NCBI RefSeq assembly: GCF_013778455.1
Contig: NZ_JACEHE010000013.1
Location: 186,001-250,000 of the forward strand
Direction: 5' to 3'
Length of the DNA stretch: 64,000 nucleotides
DNA from: Streptomyces himalayensis subsp. himalayensis
GTDB taxonomy: Bacteria; Actinomycetota; Actinomycetes; Streptomycetales; Streptomycetaceae
The notes beneath the pieces are model-generated. The model searched no databases. It was not told the origin of the DNA and saw only the letters and a program-made list of their open reading frames with translations. How positions within the stretch are numbered: the stretch's first letter is position 1; each line of letters begins with the position of its first letter. The position numbers and the translations under genes are program-made. Shown piece by piece: positions 17,905-26,245 of the stretch.

Positions 17905-18488
17905 GTGCCGTGCTGGGGACGGTCAACCGTGTGCTGCTGGGGCTCGCCGGTCTCGTGCTGCTCGTGCTGGGTGGTTCGGTGCTCGCCGTCGGTCTCGGCG
18001 TCACCCCGCCGTCGTGGTGGATCCACGACGGGAAGCGCGACGTGCTGCTGAGCGAAGCCGACCAGACGAGATGGCGGGACGAAGGCTGGTGGTGGCCCAC
18101 CGTCATTGCCGTGCTCGCGGTGTCGGTGCTGCTCGCGCTGTGGTGGCTGTCGGTCCAGCTGCGTCGGCGCCGGCTGGCCGAGGTGCTGGTCGACACCGGC
18201 GACGGCGAGGGGGCGCTGCTGCGGGGCAAGGCCCTGGAGTCCGTGCTGGCGAGCGAGGCCGGAGCGCTCGACGGGGTGGAGCGGGCGCACGCCACCCTGA
18301 CCGGACGGCGCAACGCGCCCGAGGCACGGGTGCGGATGGTACTGGAGCCGTTCGCCGCGCCCGGAGAGGCGCTGCGGAGGCTGGCCGGCGAGGTACTGGC
18401 GCACGCGCGCGGCTCGGCAGGGCTGGACCGGCTGCCTGCCGAGGTCCAGCTCCGCGCGGTCAGGCACCGCGCGGAGCGGGTCACGTGA
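17901..18488 (+). CDS. amaP: Alkaline shock response membrane anchor AmaP-like protein
   Basis: 195 residues; last gene of the operon. Two membrane helices (about residues 5-30, VLLGLAGLVLLVLGGSVLAV, and 70-92, VIAVLAVSVLLALWWLSVQL) form the hairpin that anchors Asp23 to the membrane in Firmicutes. The cytoplasmic C-terminus begins RRRRLAEVLVDTGDGEGALLRGKAL and ends in DRLPAEVQLRAVRHRAERVT. The GTG start overlaps the previous stop (GTGA) with AAGAAGGG upstream. Assignment rests on topology and operon context plus family resemblance. Confidence 0.85.
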   Translation: MSAVLGTVNRVLLGLAGLVLLVLGGSVLAVGLGVTPPSWWIHDGKRDVLLSEADQTRWRDEGWWWPTVIAVLAVSVLLALWWLSVQLRRRRLAEVLVDTGDGEGALLRGKALESVLASEAGALDGVERAHATLTGRRNAPEARVRMVLEPFAAPGEALRRLAGEVLAHARGSAGLDRLPAEVQLRAVRHRAERVT

Positions 18489-18574
18489 GAAGCCGCTCGG
18501 CACCCCGTACCACTGTGGCGATGAGCCGGGCTTTGCCGCTCCGGACGCGAACCGAGCCTCAAAAGGGGCGTGTG

Positions 18575-19330
18575 TCAGAACCCGTGCCGGGCTCCGCCGT
18601 CCACCGGCAGCATGATCCCCGTCAGATACGACGCCGCCGGCGACAGCAGGAACGCCGCCGTGCGGCCGAACTCCTCCGGGGTGCCGTAACGGCGCAGCGG
18701 GATGTTCGCCTCGTTGGCCGCGCGGGCGGCCTCCGGGTCGGGGGAGAGGGCGTCCAGCTCCCGGACGCGGTCCGTGTCGATACGGGACGGCAGCAGGCCT
18801 ATGACGCGGATGCCGCGAGGGCCGAGCTCGTTGGCGAGCGACTTGGCGAAGCCTGCGAGGCCGGGGCGCAGGCCGTTGGAGATCGTCAGCCCGGGGATCG
18901 GCTCGTGCACCGATCCGGAGAGCACGAAGCCGATGACGCCGCCCTCGCCGAGCTCCGCCGCGGCCGCCCGGGCCAGTCGCACCGCCCCGAGGAAGACGGA
19001 CTCGAACGCCGCCTGCCACTGCTCGTCGGTGTTGTCGGCGGCGGAACCGGGAGCCGGTCCGCCGACGCTGATCAGTACGCCGTCGAAGCCCCCGAAGCGC
19101 TCGCGCGCGGCCGCCACGAGGCGTCCGGCGGAGGCGGAGTCCGCGTTGTCGGCGGCCACACCGACGGCGTTCGGGCCCAGTTCGGCGGCGGCATCGGCGA
19201 CGCGCTTCTCGTCCCGGCCGGTGATGACGACCTTCGCGCCGTCCGCGACGAGCTCGCGCGCCGCCGCGTTGCCCAGGCCCCGGGTGGCTCCGGTGACGAC
19301 GTAGACACGGTCCTTCAGTCCAAGATCCAT
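18575..19330 (-). CDS. SDR-fold protein lacking the catalytic Tyr and Lys
   Basis: 251 residues with an intact NAD(P)-binding start (VVTGATRGLGNAAARELVADG) and the C-terminal LTGIMLPVDGGAR of FabG-like SDRs. The active site is altered: aligning FAKSLANEL with FabG FARSLAREL puts Ser where the catalytic Tyr should be and Arg where Lys should be (GLTISNGLRPGLAG). The protein may bind cofactor without standard dehydrogenase chemistry, or use a different mechanism. It follows the GH15 gene by 4 bp on the same strand, so it is probably co-transcribed with it. Confidence 0.85.
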   Translation of the reverse strand: MDLGLKDRVYVVTGATRGLGNAAARELVADGAKVVITGRDEKRVADAAAELGPNAVGVAADNADSASAGRLVAAARERFGGFDGVLISVGGPAPGSAADNTDEQWQAAFESVFLGAVRLARAAAAELGEGGVIGFVLSGSVHEPIPGLTISNGLRPGLAGFAKSLANELGPRGIRVIGLLPSRIDTDRVRELDALSPDPEAARAANEANIPLRRYGTPEEFGRTAAFLLSPAASYLTGIMLPVDGGARHGF

Positions 19331-19334
19331 GGCC

Positions 19335-21122
19335 CTATCCTGCCTCCTCCGTCCCGAACAGGGTGAAAGCGGCCCCCACCAGGCCGATATGGCTGAACGC
19401 CTGCGGGAAGTTCCCGAGCTGCCTGCGGTTCACGGGGTCGTACTCCTCCGCGAGCAGGCCCACATCGTTGCAGAGCCCCACCAGCCGTTCGAACAGCTCC
19501 TGGGCCTCCTGCGGGCGCCCCGTCAGATGCAGCGCGTCCGCAAGCCAGAAGGAGCAGGCGAGGAACGCGCCCTCGCTGCCGGGCAGTCCGTCGATGTCCG
19601 TCTGGTCATCCGTGCTGTAGCGGCGCAGAAAACCGTCGTGGCTGAGCTCCTTGCGTACCGCCTCGATGGTGCCTGTCACCCGAGGGTCCTCGGGCGGCAG
19701 GAATCCGACGCGCGGAATGAGCAGCAGCGCGGCGTCCAGTTCGCGGGAGCCGTAGAACTGCGTGAACGTGTTCCGGTCCGGGTCGTAGCCGCGCTCGCAC
19801 ACCTCGCGGTGCACGGCGTCCCGCATCGCGCGCCAGCGGTTGATGTCACCACGCAGCCTCGGGTCCGCCTCCAGCGCGCGTACGGTCCGGTCGGCGGCCA
19901 CCCACACCATGATCTTGGAGTGCACGAAGTGGCGGCGGGGGCCGCGGACCTCCCACAGCCCGGAGTCGGGCTGCTGCCAGACGGACTCCAGGAACTCCAG
20001 CAGGCGGCGCTGCACCTGCCACGCGTGCGGCATGGCCGGCAGGCCCGCTTGGCGCGCCAGCATGAACGAGTCGACGACCTCGCCGTACACGTCGAGCTGC
20101 AGCTGCTGCACCGCTTCATTGCCGATGCGCACGGGGACCGAGTCCGCATAGCCCGGCAGCCACGGCAGTTCGAACTCCGGGATCCTGCGCTCGCCTGCCA
20201 GGCCGTACATGATCTGCAGGTCCCCGGGGCTGCCCGCGACCGCGCGCAGCAGCCAGTCCCGCCACGCCTTGGCCTCCTCCTGGTAGCCGGCCGCCAGCAG
20301 CACCCCCAGGGTGAGCGTCGAGTCGCGCAGCCAGCAGTAGCGGTAGTCCCAGTTGCGGACGCCGCCGATCTCCTCGGGGAGCGAGGTGGTGGCCGCGGCG
20401 ACGATGCCGCCGGTCGGTGCGTACGTGAGGGCCTTGAGGGTGATGAGGGAGCGGACGACCGCATCCGCGTGCGGGCCCTTGTACCGGCACCGGTCCGCCC
20501 AGGCCTGCCAGTCCTCGACGCTGTCCGCCAGCGCCTTGTGCGGCTCGCACTGCGGTGGGCGCGGCTCGTGGGAGGGGTGCCAGGTGAGTACGAACGCCAC
20601 CTTCGCGCCCTCGGCGACCGTGAACTCCGAGTGCGTGCCGAAGTCCTTGCCCCAGGTGCGCACTTCGGGGTCGCTGCGCAGCCACATCGAGTCGGGGCCC
20701 GCCACCGCCACGCGATGGCCGTCGGACCTGCGCATCCACGGGATGACCGAGCCGTACTCGAAGCGCAGCCGGAGGGTGCTGCGCATCGTGACCTCGCCGG
20801 AGAGGCCCTCGACGACGCGTACGACATCGGGGCAGCGGTCGCGCTGCGGCATCAGATCGGTGACGCGGACCGTGCCGCTGTCGGTCTCCCAGACCGAGTC
20901 CAGGACCAGTGTGCGCGGGCGGTAGGCACGGCGGGTGCAGGGGCCCGCGTCCTTCGGCGCGATACGCCAGTGCCCGTTCTCCTCGTCGCCGAGCAGCGCG
21001 GCGAAACAGGCGGGCGAGTCGAAGCGGGGCAGACACAGCCAGTCGATGGAGCCGTCCCTGCTCACAAGAGCGGACGTCTGCTGGTCGCCGATCAACGCGT
21101 AGTCCTCGATGGGTCGGTGCAC
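19335..21122 (-). CDS. Glycoside hydrolase family 15 protein (glucoamylase/trehalase-like)
   Basis: About 595 residues. The N-terminal trehalase-like domain begins RPIEDYALIGDQQTSALVSRDGSIDWLCLPRFDSPACF. The (alpha/alpha)6 catalytic domain shows the family motifs NWDYRYCWLRDSTLTL near residue 285 and GNFPQAFSHIGLVGAA near the C-terminus. No signal peptide, so it likely acts inside the cell on trehalose or maltooligosaccharides, as actinobacterial trehalases of this family do. The start is taken at the GTG giving VHRPIEDYA; no strong ribosome site is visible. It precedes the SDR gene by 4 bp. Confidence 0.9.
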   Translation of the reverse strand: MHRPIEDYALIGDQQTSALVSRDGSIDWLCLPRFDSPACFAALLGDEENGHWRIAPKDAGPCTRRAYRPRTLVLDSVWETDSGTVRVTDLMPQRDRCPDVVRVVEGLSGEVTMRSTLRLRFEYGSVIPWMRRSDGHRVAVAGPDSMWLRSDPEVRTWGKDFGTHSEFTVAEGAKVAFVLTWHPSHEPRPPQCEPHKALADSVEDWQAWADRCRYKGPHADAVVRSLITLKALTYAPTGGIVAAATTSLPEEIGGVRNWDYRYCWLRDSTLTLGVLLAAGYQEEAKAWRDWLLRAVAGSPGDLQIMYGLAGERRIPEFELPWLPGYADSVPVRIGNEAVQQLQLDVYGEVVDSFMLARQAGLPAMPHAWQVQRRLLEFLESVWQQPDSGLWEVRGPRRHFVHSKIMVWVAADRTVRALEADPRLRGDINRWRAMRDAVHREVCERGYDPDRNTFTQFYGSRELDAALLLIPRVGFLPPEDPRVTGTIEAVRKELSHDGFLRRYSTDDQTDIDGLPGSEGAFLACSFWLADALHLTGRPQEAQELFERLVGLCNDVGLLAEEYDPVNRRQLGNFPQAFSHIGLVGAAFTLFGTEEAG

Positions 21123-21360
21123 GTCTGGCGGGTTCCCGGCGGGGACCGATGCCAACCCGAACGGGCGTCTGGCCGGGTGACCGAACCCGGCTGGAGCGCG
21201 CCCCGACCGCACGGCGGCATGTTGAGGACGAGCCCGTCAGGGCGATCAGGGGGGTCTGGGGGCGGAGCCCGCAGCGGGGTCCAGGGGCGGAGCCCATGCC
21301 ACGCGGCGGAGCCGCATATCGGATGCTGCGGGCAGGGGCGGGTGGGGAAAACCGCACGAG

Positions 21361-22152
21361 CTAAACGGCGGCCGGCTCCGGCGCCTCCGCCGACTCCGCG
21401 GCCGCCTCAGCCCTGTCCCGCCGCTCACGGCGAACCAGAACCACCCACCCGACGGGCACCCCGGCCGCGAACAGCCACCACTGAATCGCATAAGCCATAT
21501 GCGGTCCGATACTGCTGTGGTCGGGCTCCGAGATCAGCTCGGGACTGTCCCCCTTGGGCTCGGGCGACACCTGTGCGACATAGCCACCGAGCACCTGCCC
21601 GCCGCCGAGGCTCTTCGCCACCTGCTCACTGTTGATCAGCATGATCTGCCGGTCGGGCAGCCCCTGGACGTTCTTGATGCCGCTCTCGGCGGTCGTCTCG
21701 TCGGCCATGAGCCGCCCGGTGACGGTGACCTCGCCCTTCACGGGCGCGGGGATCTTCGGGAAGGCGGTCTGCGGACCGTTCGCGGGGATCCAGCCGCGGT
21801 TGACGAGGAGCATCCGGCCGTCCTTGAGGACGAACGGCGTCAGGACGTGGAAGCCGACCTCGTCGTCGGAGTTGGTGCGGCGCCGCACGACGACCTCGTG
21901 GGCGGTGTCGTACGTCCCGGTCGCGGTCACCGTCCGGTACAGCTCGGAGTGGGGCACGGTGTGCCCCGGCGAGGTGAGCTGCTCCACGGGCACCGGCTGC
22001 GCGGACAGCGCGTCGGAGATCAGCTTGTTCTGCGCGACACGGTGTTCGTGCCGGTGCAGCTGCCAGAAGCCCAGCTGGATCATCGTGGGGATGAGCGCCA
22101 GGGTCACAAGGGTGAGGATCACCCACTGCCGGGACAACAGGAAGCGGTACAC
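21361..22152 (-). CDS. SURF1 family cytochrome oxidase assembly protein
   Basis: 263 residues with the classic SURF1 topology. The N-terminal helix is in YRFLLSRQWVILTLVTLALIPTMIQLGFWQLHRHEHR, a large external loop contains RMLLVNRGWIPANG, and the C-terminal helix is in HMAYAIQWWLFAAGVPVGWVVLVRRERRD. SURF1 proteins help insert heme a into cytochrome c oxidase. The GTG at 22152 gives the usual YRFLL start; upstream in-frame codons are probably untranslated. Downstream (21123-21360) lies a GC-rich gap with GGGGGCGGAGCCC repeats common in Streptomyces. Confidence 0.9.
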   Translation of the reverse strand: MYRFLLSRQWVILTLVTLALIPTMIQLGFWQLHRHEHRVAQNKLISDALSAQPVPVEQLTSPGHTVPHSELYRTVTATGTYDTAHEVVVRRRTNSDDEVGFHVLTPFVLKDGRMLLVNRGWIPANGPQTAFPKIPAPVKGEVTVTGRLMADETTAESGIKNVQGLPDRQIMLINSEQVAKSLGGGQVLGGYVAQVSPEPKGDSPELISEPDHSSIGPHMAYAIQWWLFAAGVPVGWVVLVRRERRDRAEAAAESAEAPEPAAV

Positions 22153-22229
22153 CCCATTGACGGTACCTGGCACCGATCGGCCCCCTACGGGAGGGTCTCC
22201 CGTAGGGGGCCACGTACCCCGGCGCGGGC

Positions 22230-22463
22230 TCACACCTTGTCGACGATTCCCACCTTCCCCTCCGCGCGGGAACAGTGCGCCCCGCAGAACCAGTGGCCGT
22301 CGACCTCGACTCCCTGGCCGATGATCTGGACCCGGCAGTGTTCACAGAGGGGCGCCATGCGGTGGATGGCGCACGCGAAGCAGTCGAAGACGTGCACCGC
22401 GCCCTGCGCGTGCACCTCGAACGACATCCCGTAGTCGTTTCCGCAGACCTCACAACGTGCCAT
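22230..22463 (-). CDS. Small zinc-binding (LIM-like) protein
   Basis: 77 residues starting MARCEVCGNDYGM. Eight metal-ligand-type residues are spaced like paired zinc knuckles: CEVCGND, FDCFACAIHRMAPLCEHCRVQIIG and DGHWFCGAHCS. This suggests two zinc sites and a protein-binding role, as in LIM-like domains. The ATG at 22463 was chosen because upstream residues are proline-rich noise. It lies between the SURF1 and exonuclease genes on the same strand; no specific function can be given. Confidence 0.8.
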   Translation of the reverse strand: MARCEVCGNDYGMSFEVHAQGAVHVFDCFACAIHRMAPLCEHCRVQIIGQGVEVDGHWFCGAHCSRAEGKVGIVDKV

Positions 22464-22545
22464 GCGCCACAGCGTGGAGTGCGGGGGCGGAGGCGGCGAG
22501 CCATCCGGAGGCGAGTCGCCCGGCAATCACCCGGTCGCCCGGCAA

Positions 22546-23532
22546 TCAGCCGTCCGACGCCGGGGCGACGTCGTGGAGGAGCTGCCCGAAGGCGGCCTCG
22601 TCCACGACCGGCGTGCCGAACTGCTTCGCCTTCGTGGTCTTGGAGGTGCCGGAGTCCGGGTCGTTCGTGACGAGCAGGCTGGTCAGCCGGGACAGGCTCG
22701 TCGCGACGTGCAGCCCGGCCTCGACCGCCCGGTCCTCGAGCAGCTCGCGCTCGACGGAGGTGTCGCCCGAGAACGCCACACGCATGCCCTGTTTGAGTGG
22801 CTTGCCTGGTTCGTAACGCCCGGGGTTGGGATAAGGGCACGGCGGCCGCTTTCGCGAGGGCCGCCAACCGCCCGGCTGGTACGAGGCCTGACGGCCGATC
22901 CGGGGCGTGGCCGGCCGGTCCGCCCACTCGGTGAGCGGCCGGCACTCCAGCAGCGGCAGCCGCACCCCGTCCCGCGCGGCGGCGTGCAGGCTCGGCCGGA
23001 AAGCCTCGGCGAGCACGCGCGCGTCGTCCAGTGCATGGTGGGCGCGCTGCTGTACGACGCCGAAGTGCGAGGCCAGCGTCTCCAGCTTGTAGTTGGGCAG
23101 GGGCAGGCCCAGCTCCTTGGAGAGCGCGATGGTGCACAGGCGCTGACGCACCGGAGCAGTGCGCTCAGCGCGCGCGTACTCCCGGGCGATCATCGACCAG
23201 TCGAAGGCGGCGTTGTGCGCGACGAGGACGCGGTCGGCGAGCCGGTCCGCGAACTCCTCGGCGATGTCGCCGAAGAGAGGTGAGTCCGACAGCACGTCAC
23301 TCGTCAGACCGTGGATCCATACGGGCCCCGGGTCGCGCTCGGGATTGACCGTCGTGTACCAGTGGTCCTCGACCCCGCCGCGCGCATCCAGCCGGTAGAC
23401 GGCGGCCGACACTATCCGGTCGTCCCGGGCGAGGCCGGTGGTCTCCACGTCGACGACCGCGTACCCCTTCGGATACGCGGCCGGCCATGGTGCCGCGGGC
23501 GCTGCGGTCGTGCGGTGGCGGTCTTCGAGCAT
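22546..23532 (-). CDS. DEDDh 3'-5' exonuclease with C-terminal BRCT domain
   Basis: 328 residues. The exonuclease domain has all acidic motifs: VVDVETTGL (Asp, Glu), VAHNAAFDWSM (Asp) and AHHALDDARV (His, Asp), as in the DnaQ epsilon family. A ~70-residue linker follows, then a BRCT-like domain (GMRVAFSGDTSVERELLEDRAVEAGLHVATSLSRLTSLLVTNDPDSGTSKTTKAK). The fusion suggests editing or repair at a DNA end or within a replication complex. It is separate from the DNA polymerase III epsilon gene proper. Start taken at the ATG giving MLEDRH; a GTG two codons upstream is also possible. Confidence 0.9.
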   Translation of the reverse strand: MLEDRHRTTAAPAAPWPAAYPKGYAVVDVETTGLARDDRIVSAAVYRLDARGGVEDHWYTTVNPERDPGPVWIHGLTSDVLSDSPLFGDIAEEFADRLADRVLVAHNAAFDWSMIAREYARAERTAPVRQRLCTIALSKELGLPLPNYKLETLASHFGVVQQRAHHALDDARVLAEAFRPSLHAAARDGVRLPLLECRPLTEWADRPATPRIGRQASYQPGGWRPSRKRPPCPYPNPGRYEPGKPLKQGMRVAFSGDTSVERELLEDRAVEAGLHVATSLSRLTSLLVTNDPDSGTSKTTKAKQFGTPVVDEAAFGQLLHDVAPASDG

Positions 23533-23697
23533 GGTCACTGAGGATACGGGCCCTGACTGACAGCCCTCGTACGGGTCGTCACCAGCGGCCCTCGACGGGG
23601 CGTATCCCATTGCCCTGTTGACGGACCCGGCTCGCCTGTGGACGGACCCGGACGCCCCTGGTTCTCCGGATCTGTCTCATTTGCGCTAGGTGGCGGC

Positions 23698-24351
23698 TCA
23701 ATTGACGGTCGCTCCAGTTCCGGCTCCGCGGGGCGGCGCTTCGAGCAGCCCGGTCACCAGTGCCCGTATGGACGTGGTGAACACCTTCTCCGTGTCGATG
23801 GGCGCGGCCAGCGCGCGTGCCAGCGCAGGATCGCCGTCCGCCGTGCGCGCACCCCACAGCTCCTCCTCGCCGGGCCGCTGCACGGGTGCGCGCTCGCGGT
23901 TGCGCTCGACGAGGACGTGGCCGACGACATGGAACTGAACGGCCCGTACCACCTCGGCGGCCCGAGGACCGTGGAGGCCCGCCGCGTGCACCTCGCGCAC
24001 CAGCACCTCCTGGGCGGGCAGGAACATCTGCTCGGTCAGACCGCGTTCGTGCACCATCGCCACGAGGTGAGGGTGGTCGCGCAGCCGACGGCGCAGGGCG
24101 CGGGCCACGGAGACGATGCGCTGGGCCGGGGTGCCGCCGGTGGGGCGGAGCTCGCCGAGGTCGGCGACGGTGCGCTCGACGAGGGCGTCGAGGAGGGACT
24201 CGCGGTTGCCCACGTGCCAGTAGATCGAGGTCACCGCCGTGCCGAGTTCGGCCGCGAGCTTACGCATCGTCAGGGCGCCCGGGCCATGCTGTTTCACCAG
24301 GTTCGCGGCGGTGTCCAGGATCTCGTCGCGGCTGAGTGACGGTCTCGGCAT
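23698..24351 (-). CDS. TetR family transcriptional regulator
   Basis: 217 residues. The N-terminal DNA-binding domain is SLSRDEILDTAANLVKQHGPGALTMRKLAAELGTAVTSIYWHVGNRESLLDALVE, with the usual Tyr-Trp-His of TetR HTHs. The C-terminal ligand domain (RALRRRLRDHPHLVAMVHERGLTEQ) resembles TetR_C of the tetracyclin-repressor-like group. The ATG follows GGGGGGA. It is transcribed away from the decarboxylase/amidohydrolase cluster, and the 184-bp interval contains a perfect palindrome, so it most likely represses itself and that cluster. Confidence 0.92.
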   Translation of the reverse strand: MPRPSLSRDEILDTAANLVKQHGPGALTMRKLAAELGTAVTSIYWHVGNRESLLDALVERTVADLGELRPTGGTPAQRIVSVARALRRRLRDHPHLVAMVHERGLTEQMFLPAQEVLVREVHAAGLHGPRAAEVVRAVQFHVVGHVLVERNRERAPVQRPGEEELWGARTADGDPALARALAAPIDTEKVFTTSIRALVTGLLEAPPRGAGTGATVN

Positions 24352-24440
24352 GAATCCCCCCAAGTTCCCGGCGCGCCGGTCGGCCAAGTCGTCAGGCCAA
24401 GTCGTCGGCGTGCACGCCTCTTTACCTTCATCGCGCGTCG

Positions 24441-24457
24441 CTGTAACTGTGTTACAG
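24441..24457. promoter_or_regulatory. Palindromic operator CTGTAAC-TGT-GTTACAG
   Basis: A perfect 7+3+7 palindrome, strikingly AT-rich against its surroundings, in the divergent region between the TetR gene (start 24351) and the decarboxylase gene (start 24536). TGTAAC-n-GTTACA half-sites are typical of TetR-family operators. Confidence 0.8.
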
Positions 24458-24535
24458 GCGGCCGTCCGACTGGTGACATCAGCGGCCGAGCCGCCGGGCC
24501 CCCGGCACGTCAGAGTCGACGAAGGGTGGTACCCC

Positions 24536-25348
24536 ATGGCACGCGTACGGTATGGCGCGCGGACGGAGGCGGAGATCGCCGCCGCGCGCACCGCGAACTC
24601 CGCACTGCCCGACATCTGGTCCACCGGCGTGGTGGCCGTCTGGGAGAGCGACCCCGACGCGGTGGCGGCCGTGCTGCCGCCGCCCCTCAAGCCCACCGGG
24701 CGCCCTCTGGTGCGGGCGAACATCAGCAAGGTCGAGCTGCCCGGCTATCCGCTGGGTGCGGGCTCGGTCGCCGTCGCGGCCGCGCACGACGGTACCGAGG
24801 GCTGGTATCCGCTGGTCATGCCGATGACCCACGAGCGAGCCCTCATCGGCGGCCGCGAGGTCTTCGGCGAGCCGAAGAAGCTGGGCGAGGTGACGGTCGA
24901 GCGGGACGGCCTCGTCGTACGGGCGTCGCTGGCGCGGCACGGCATCGCGTTCGTCGAGGTGCGCGGCGCGGTGAGCGGGGAACTGCCGGTTCCGGAGCCG
25001 ACGCAGAAGACCGACTTCTACTTCAAGTTCCTTCCCGCGGTGGACGGTTCGGGTCTCGAGGGCGATCCGGTGCTGGTGCACTGCGTGCGCAACGAGAAGG
25101 TACGCAGGCTGGAGCAGATCACGGGCGACGTCGTGCTGCGTGAGTCGATGTACGACCCCGTCGCCGATCTGCCCGTACGCCGGCTGGTCGAGATCACCAT
25201 CGGCGAGAAGACCAGCGACCAGAAGGGCAGGGTCGCCGAGCGGGTGAGCGCGCAGGCGCTGCTGCCGTACATCCATCAGCGCTACGACGATCCGCAGCAG
25301 GTCCTCGACGGCCCGCCGGAGGGATCGGCACAAGGGAGGAGGGCCTGA
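24536..25348 (+). CDS. Acetoacetate decarboxylase family protein
   Basis: 270 residues. Family features include VKLPGYPLG-like VELPGYPLGAGSV, HALIGGREVFGEPKKLGEVTVERDG with the Lys that forms the Schiff base in acetoacetate decarboxylase, and FYFKFLPAVDGSG. Members act on beta-keto acids or related carbonyls; some in secondary metabolism are not decarboxylases. It is the first gene of a four-gene run: its stop overlaps the next ATG (TGATG), a 13-bp gap follows that SDR, and the two amidohydrolases overlap. Divergent TetR control is likely. Confidence 0.88.
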   Translation: MARVRYGARTEAEIAAARTANSALPDIWSTGVVAVWESDPDAVAAVLPPPLKPTGRPLVRANISKVELPGYPLGAGSVAVAAAHDGTEGWYPLVMPMTHERALIGGREVFGEPKKLGEVTVERDGLVVRASLARHGIAFVEVRGAVSGELPVPEPTQKTDFYFKFLPAVDGSGLEGDPVLVHCVRNEKVRRLEQITGDVVLRESMYDPVADLPVRRLVEITIGEKTSDQKGRVAERVSAQALLPYIHQRYDDPQQVLDGPPEGSAQGRRA

Positions 25349-26232
25349 TGGAGCTGAGGGCAGGGCAGGTCGCGGTCGTCACGGGCGCGGCGAGCGGTAT
25401 CGGGCTGGCCATGGCACGCCGGTTCGCGGCGGACGGCCTCAAGGTGGTCCTCGCGGACGTGGAGGAGAGCGCCCTGGAGAAGGCGGCCGCGGGGCTGCGC
25501 GAGGACGGGGCGCAGGTGCACGCGCGCGTGGTCGACGTCGGCGAGCGCGAGCAGGTGGTCGCCCTGGCGGACGCGGCGTACGAGACCTTCGGCACCGTCC
25601 ATGTGCTGTGCAACAACGCGGGCGTCGGCTCGGGCGCCGAGGGCCGCATGTGGGAGCACGACCCGAACGACTGGAAGTGGGCCTTCGCCGTCAATGTTTG
25701 GGGCGTCTTCCACGGCATCCAGGCGTTCGTGCCGCGCATGCTGGCGGCGGGCGAGCCGGGACACGTCGTCAACACCTCATCGGGCGACGGCGGCATCGCC
25801 CCGCTGCCCACCGCCTCCGTGTACGCCGTCACCAAGGCGGCCGTCGTGACGATGACCGAGTCGCTGTACGCGCATCTGAAGGCGGAGCACGCGCGCGTGG
25901 GGGCCTCCGTGCTCTTCCCCGGCCCGCACATGCTGCGCACCGGCCTGTGGGAGTCGCACCGCAACCGGCCCGCCCGGTACGCCAAGCAGAAGCCCCGCCG
26001 GACCCCCTACCGCAGCCTCGACCAGTGGGAGACGGCGATGCGGGAAGCGGGGCAGGAGGTGCGGTTCACGCCGGTCGAGGACGTGGCGGACCTGGTGGCC
26101 GACGGCATCAGGGACGACCGCTTCTGGCTGCTGCCGGCGAGCGAGCACAGCGATCAGCAGATCCGGGCGAGGTCGCAGTCCATGCTCGACCGCGCCAACC
26201 CCTCGTATCTCGAGAGCTTCATCCTGGACTGA
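25348..26232 (+). CDS. SDR family oxidoreductase in the TetR-linked cluster
   Basis: 294 residues with a complete classical active site: cofactor motif VVTGAASGIGLAMARRF, NNAGVGSG, Ser in VVNTSSGDGG and Tyr-Lys in SVYAVTKAAVV. Family members reduce or oxidise carbonyl/hydroxyl groups using NAD(P). The C-terminus is somewhat extended (residues 215-294, KPRRTPYRSLDQWETAMREAG), as in SDRs annotated near amidohydrolases. Its ATG overlaps the decarboxylase stop, so both are coupled. Confidence 0.92.
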   Translation: MELRAGQVAVVTGAASGIGLAMARRFAADGLKVVLADVEESALEKAAAGLREDGAQVHARVVDVGEREQVVALADAAYETFGTVHVLCNNAGVGSGAEGRMWEHDPNDWKWAFAVNVWGVFHGIQAFVPRMLAAGEPGHVVNTSSGDGGIAPLPTASVYAVTKAAVVTMTESLYAHLKAEHARVGASVLFPGPHMLRTGLWESHRNRPARYAKQKPRRTPYRSLDQWETAMREAGQEVRFTPVEDVADLVADGIRDDRFWLLPASEHSDQQIRARSQSMLDRANPSYLESFILD

Positions 26233-26245
26233 CTAGGGAGCCGCC

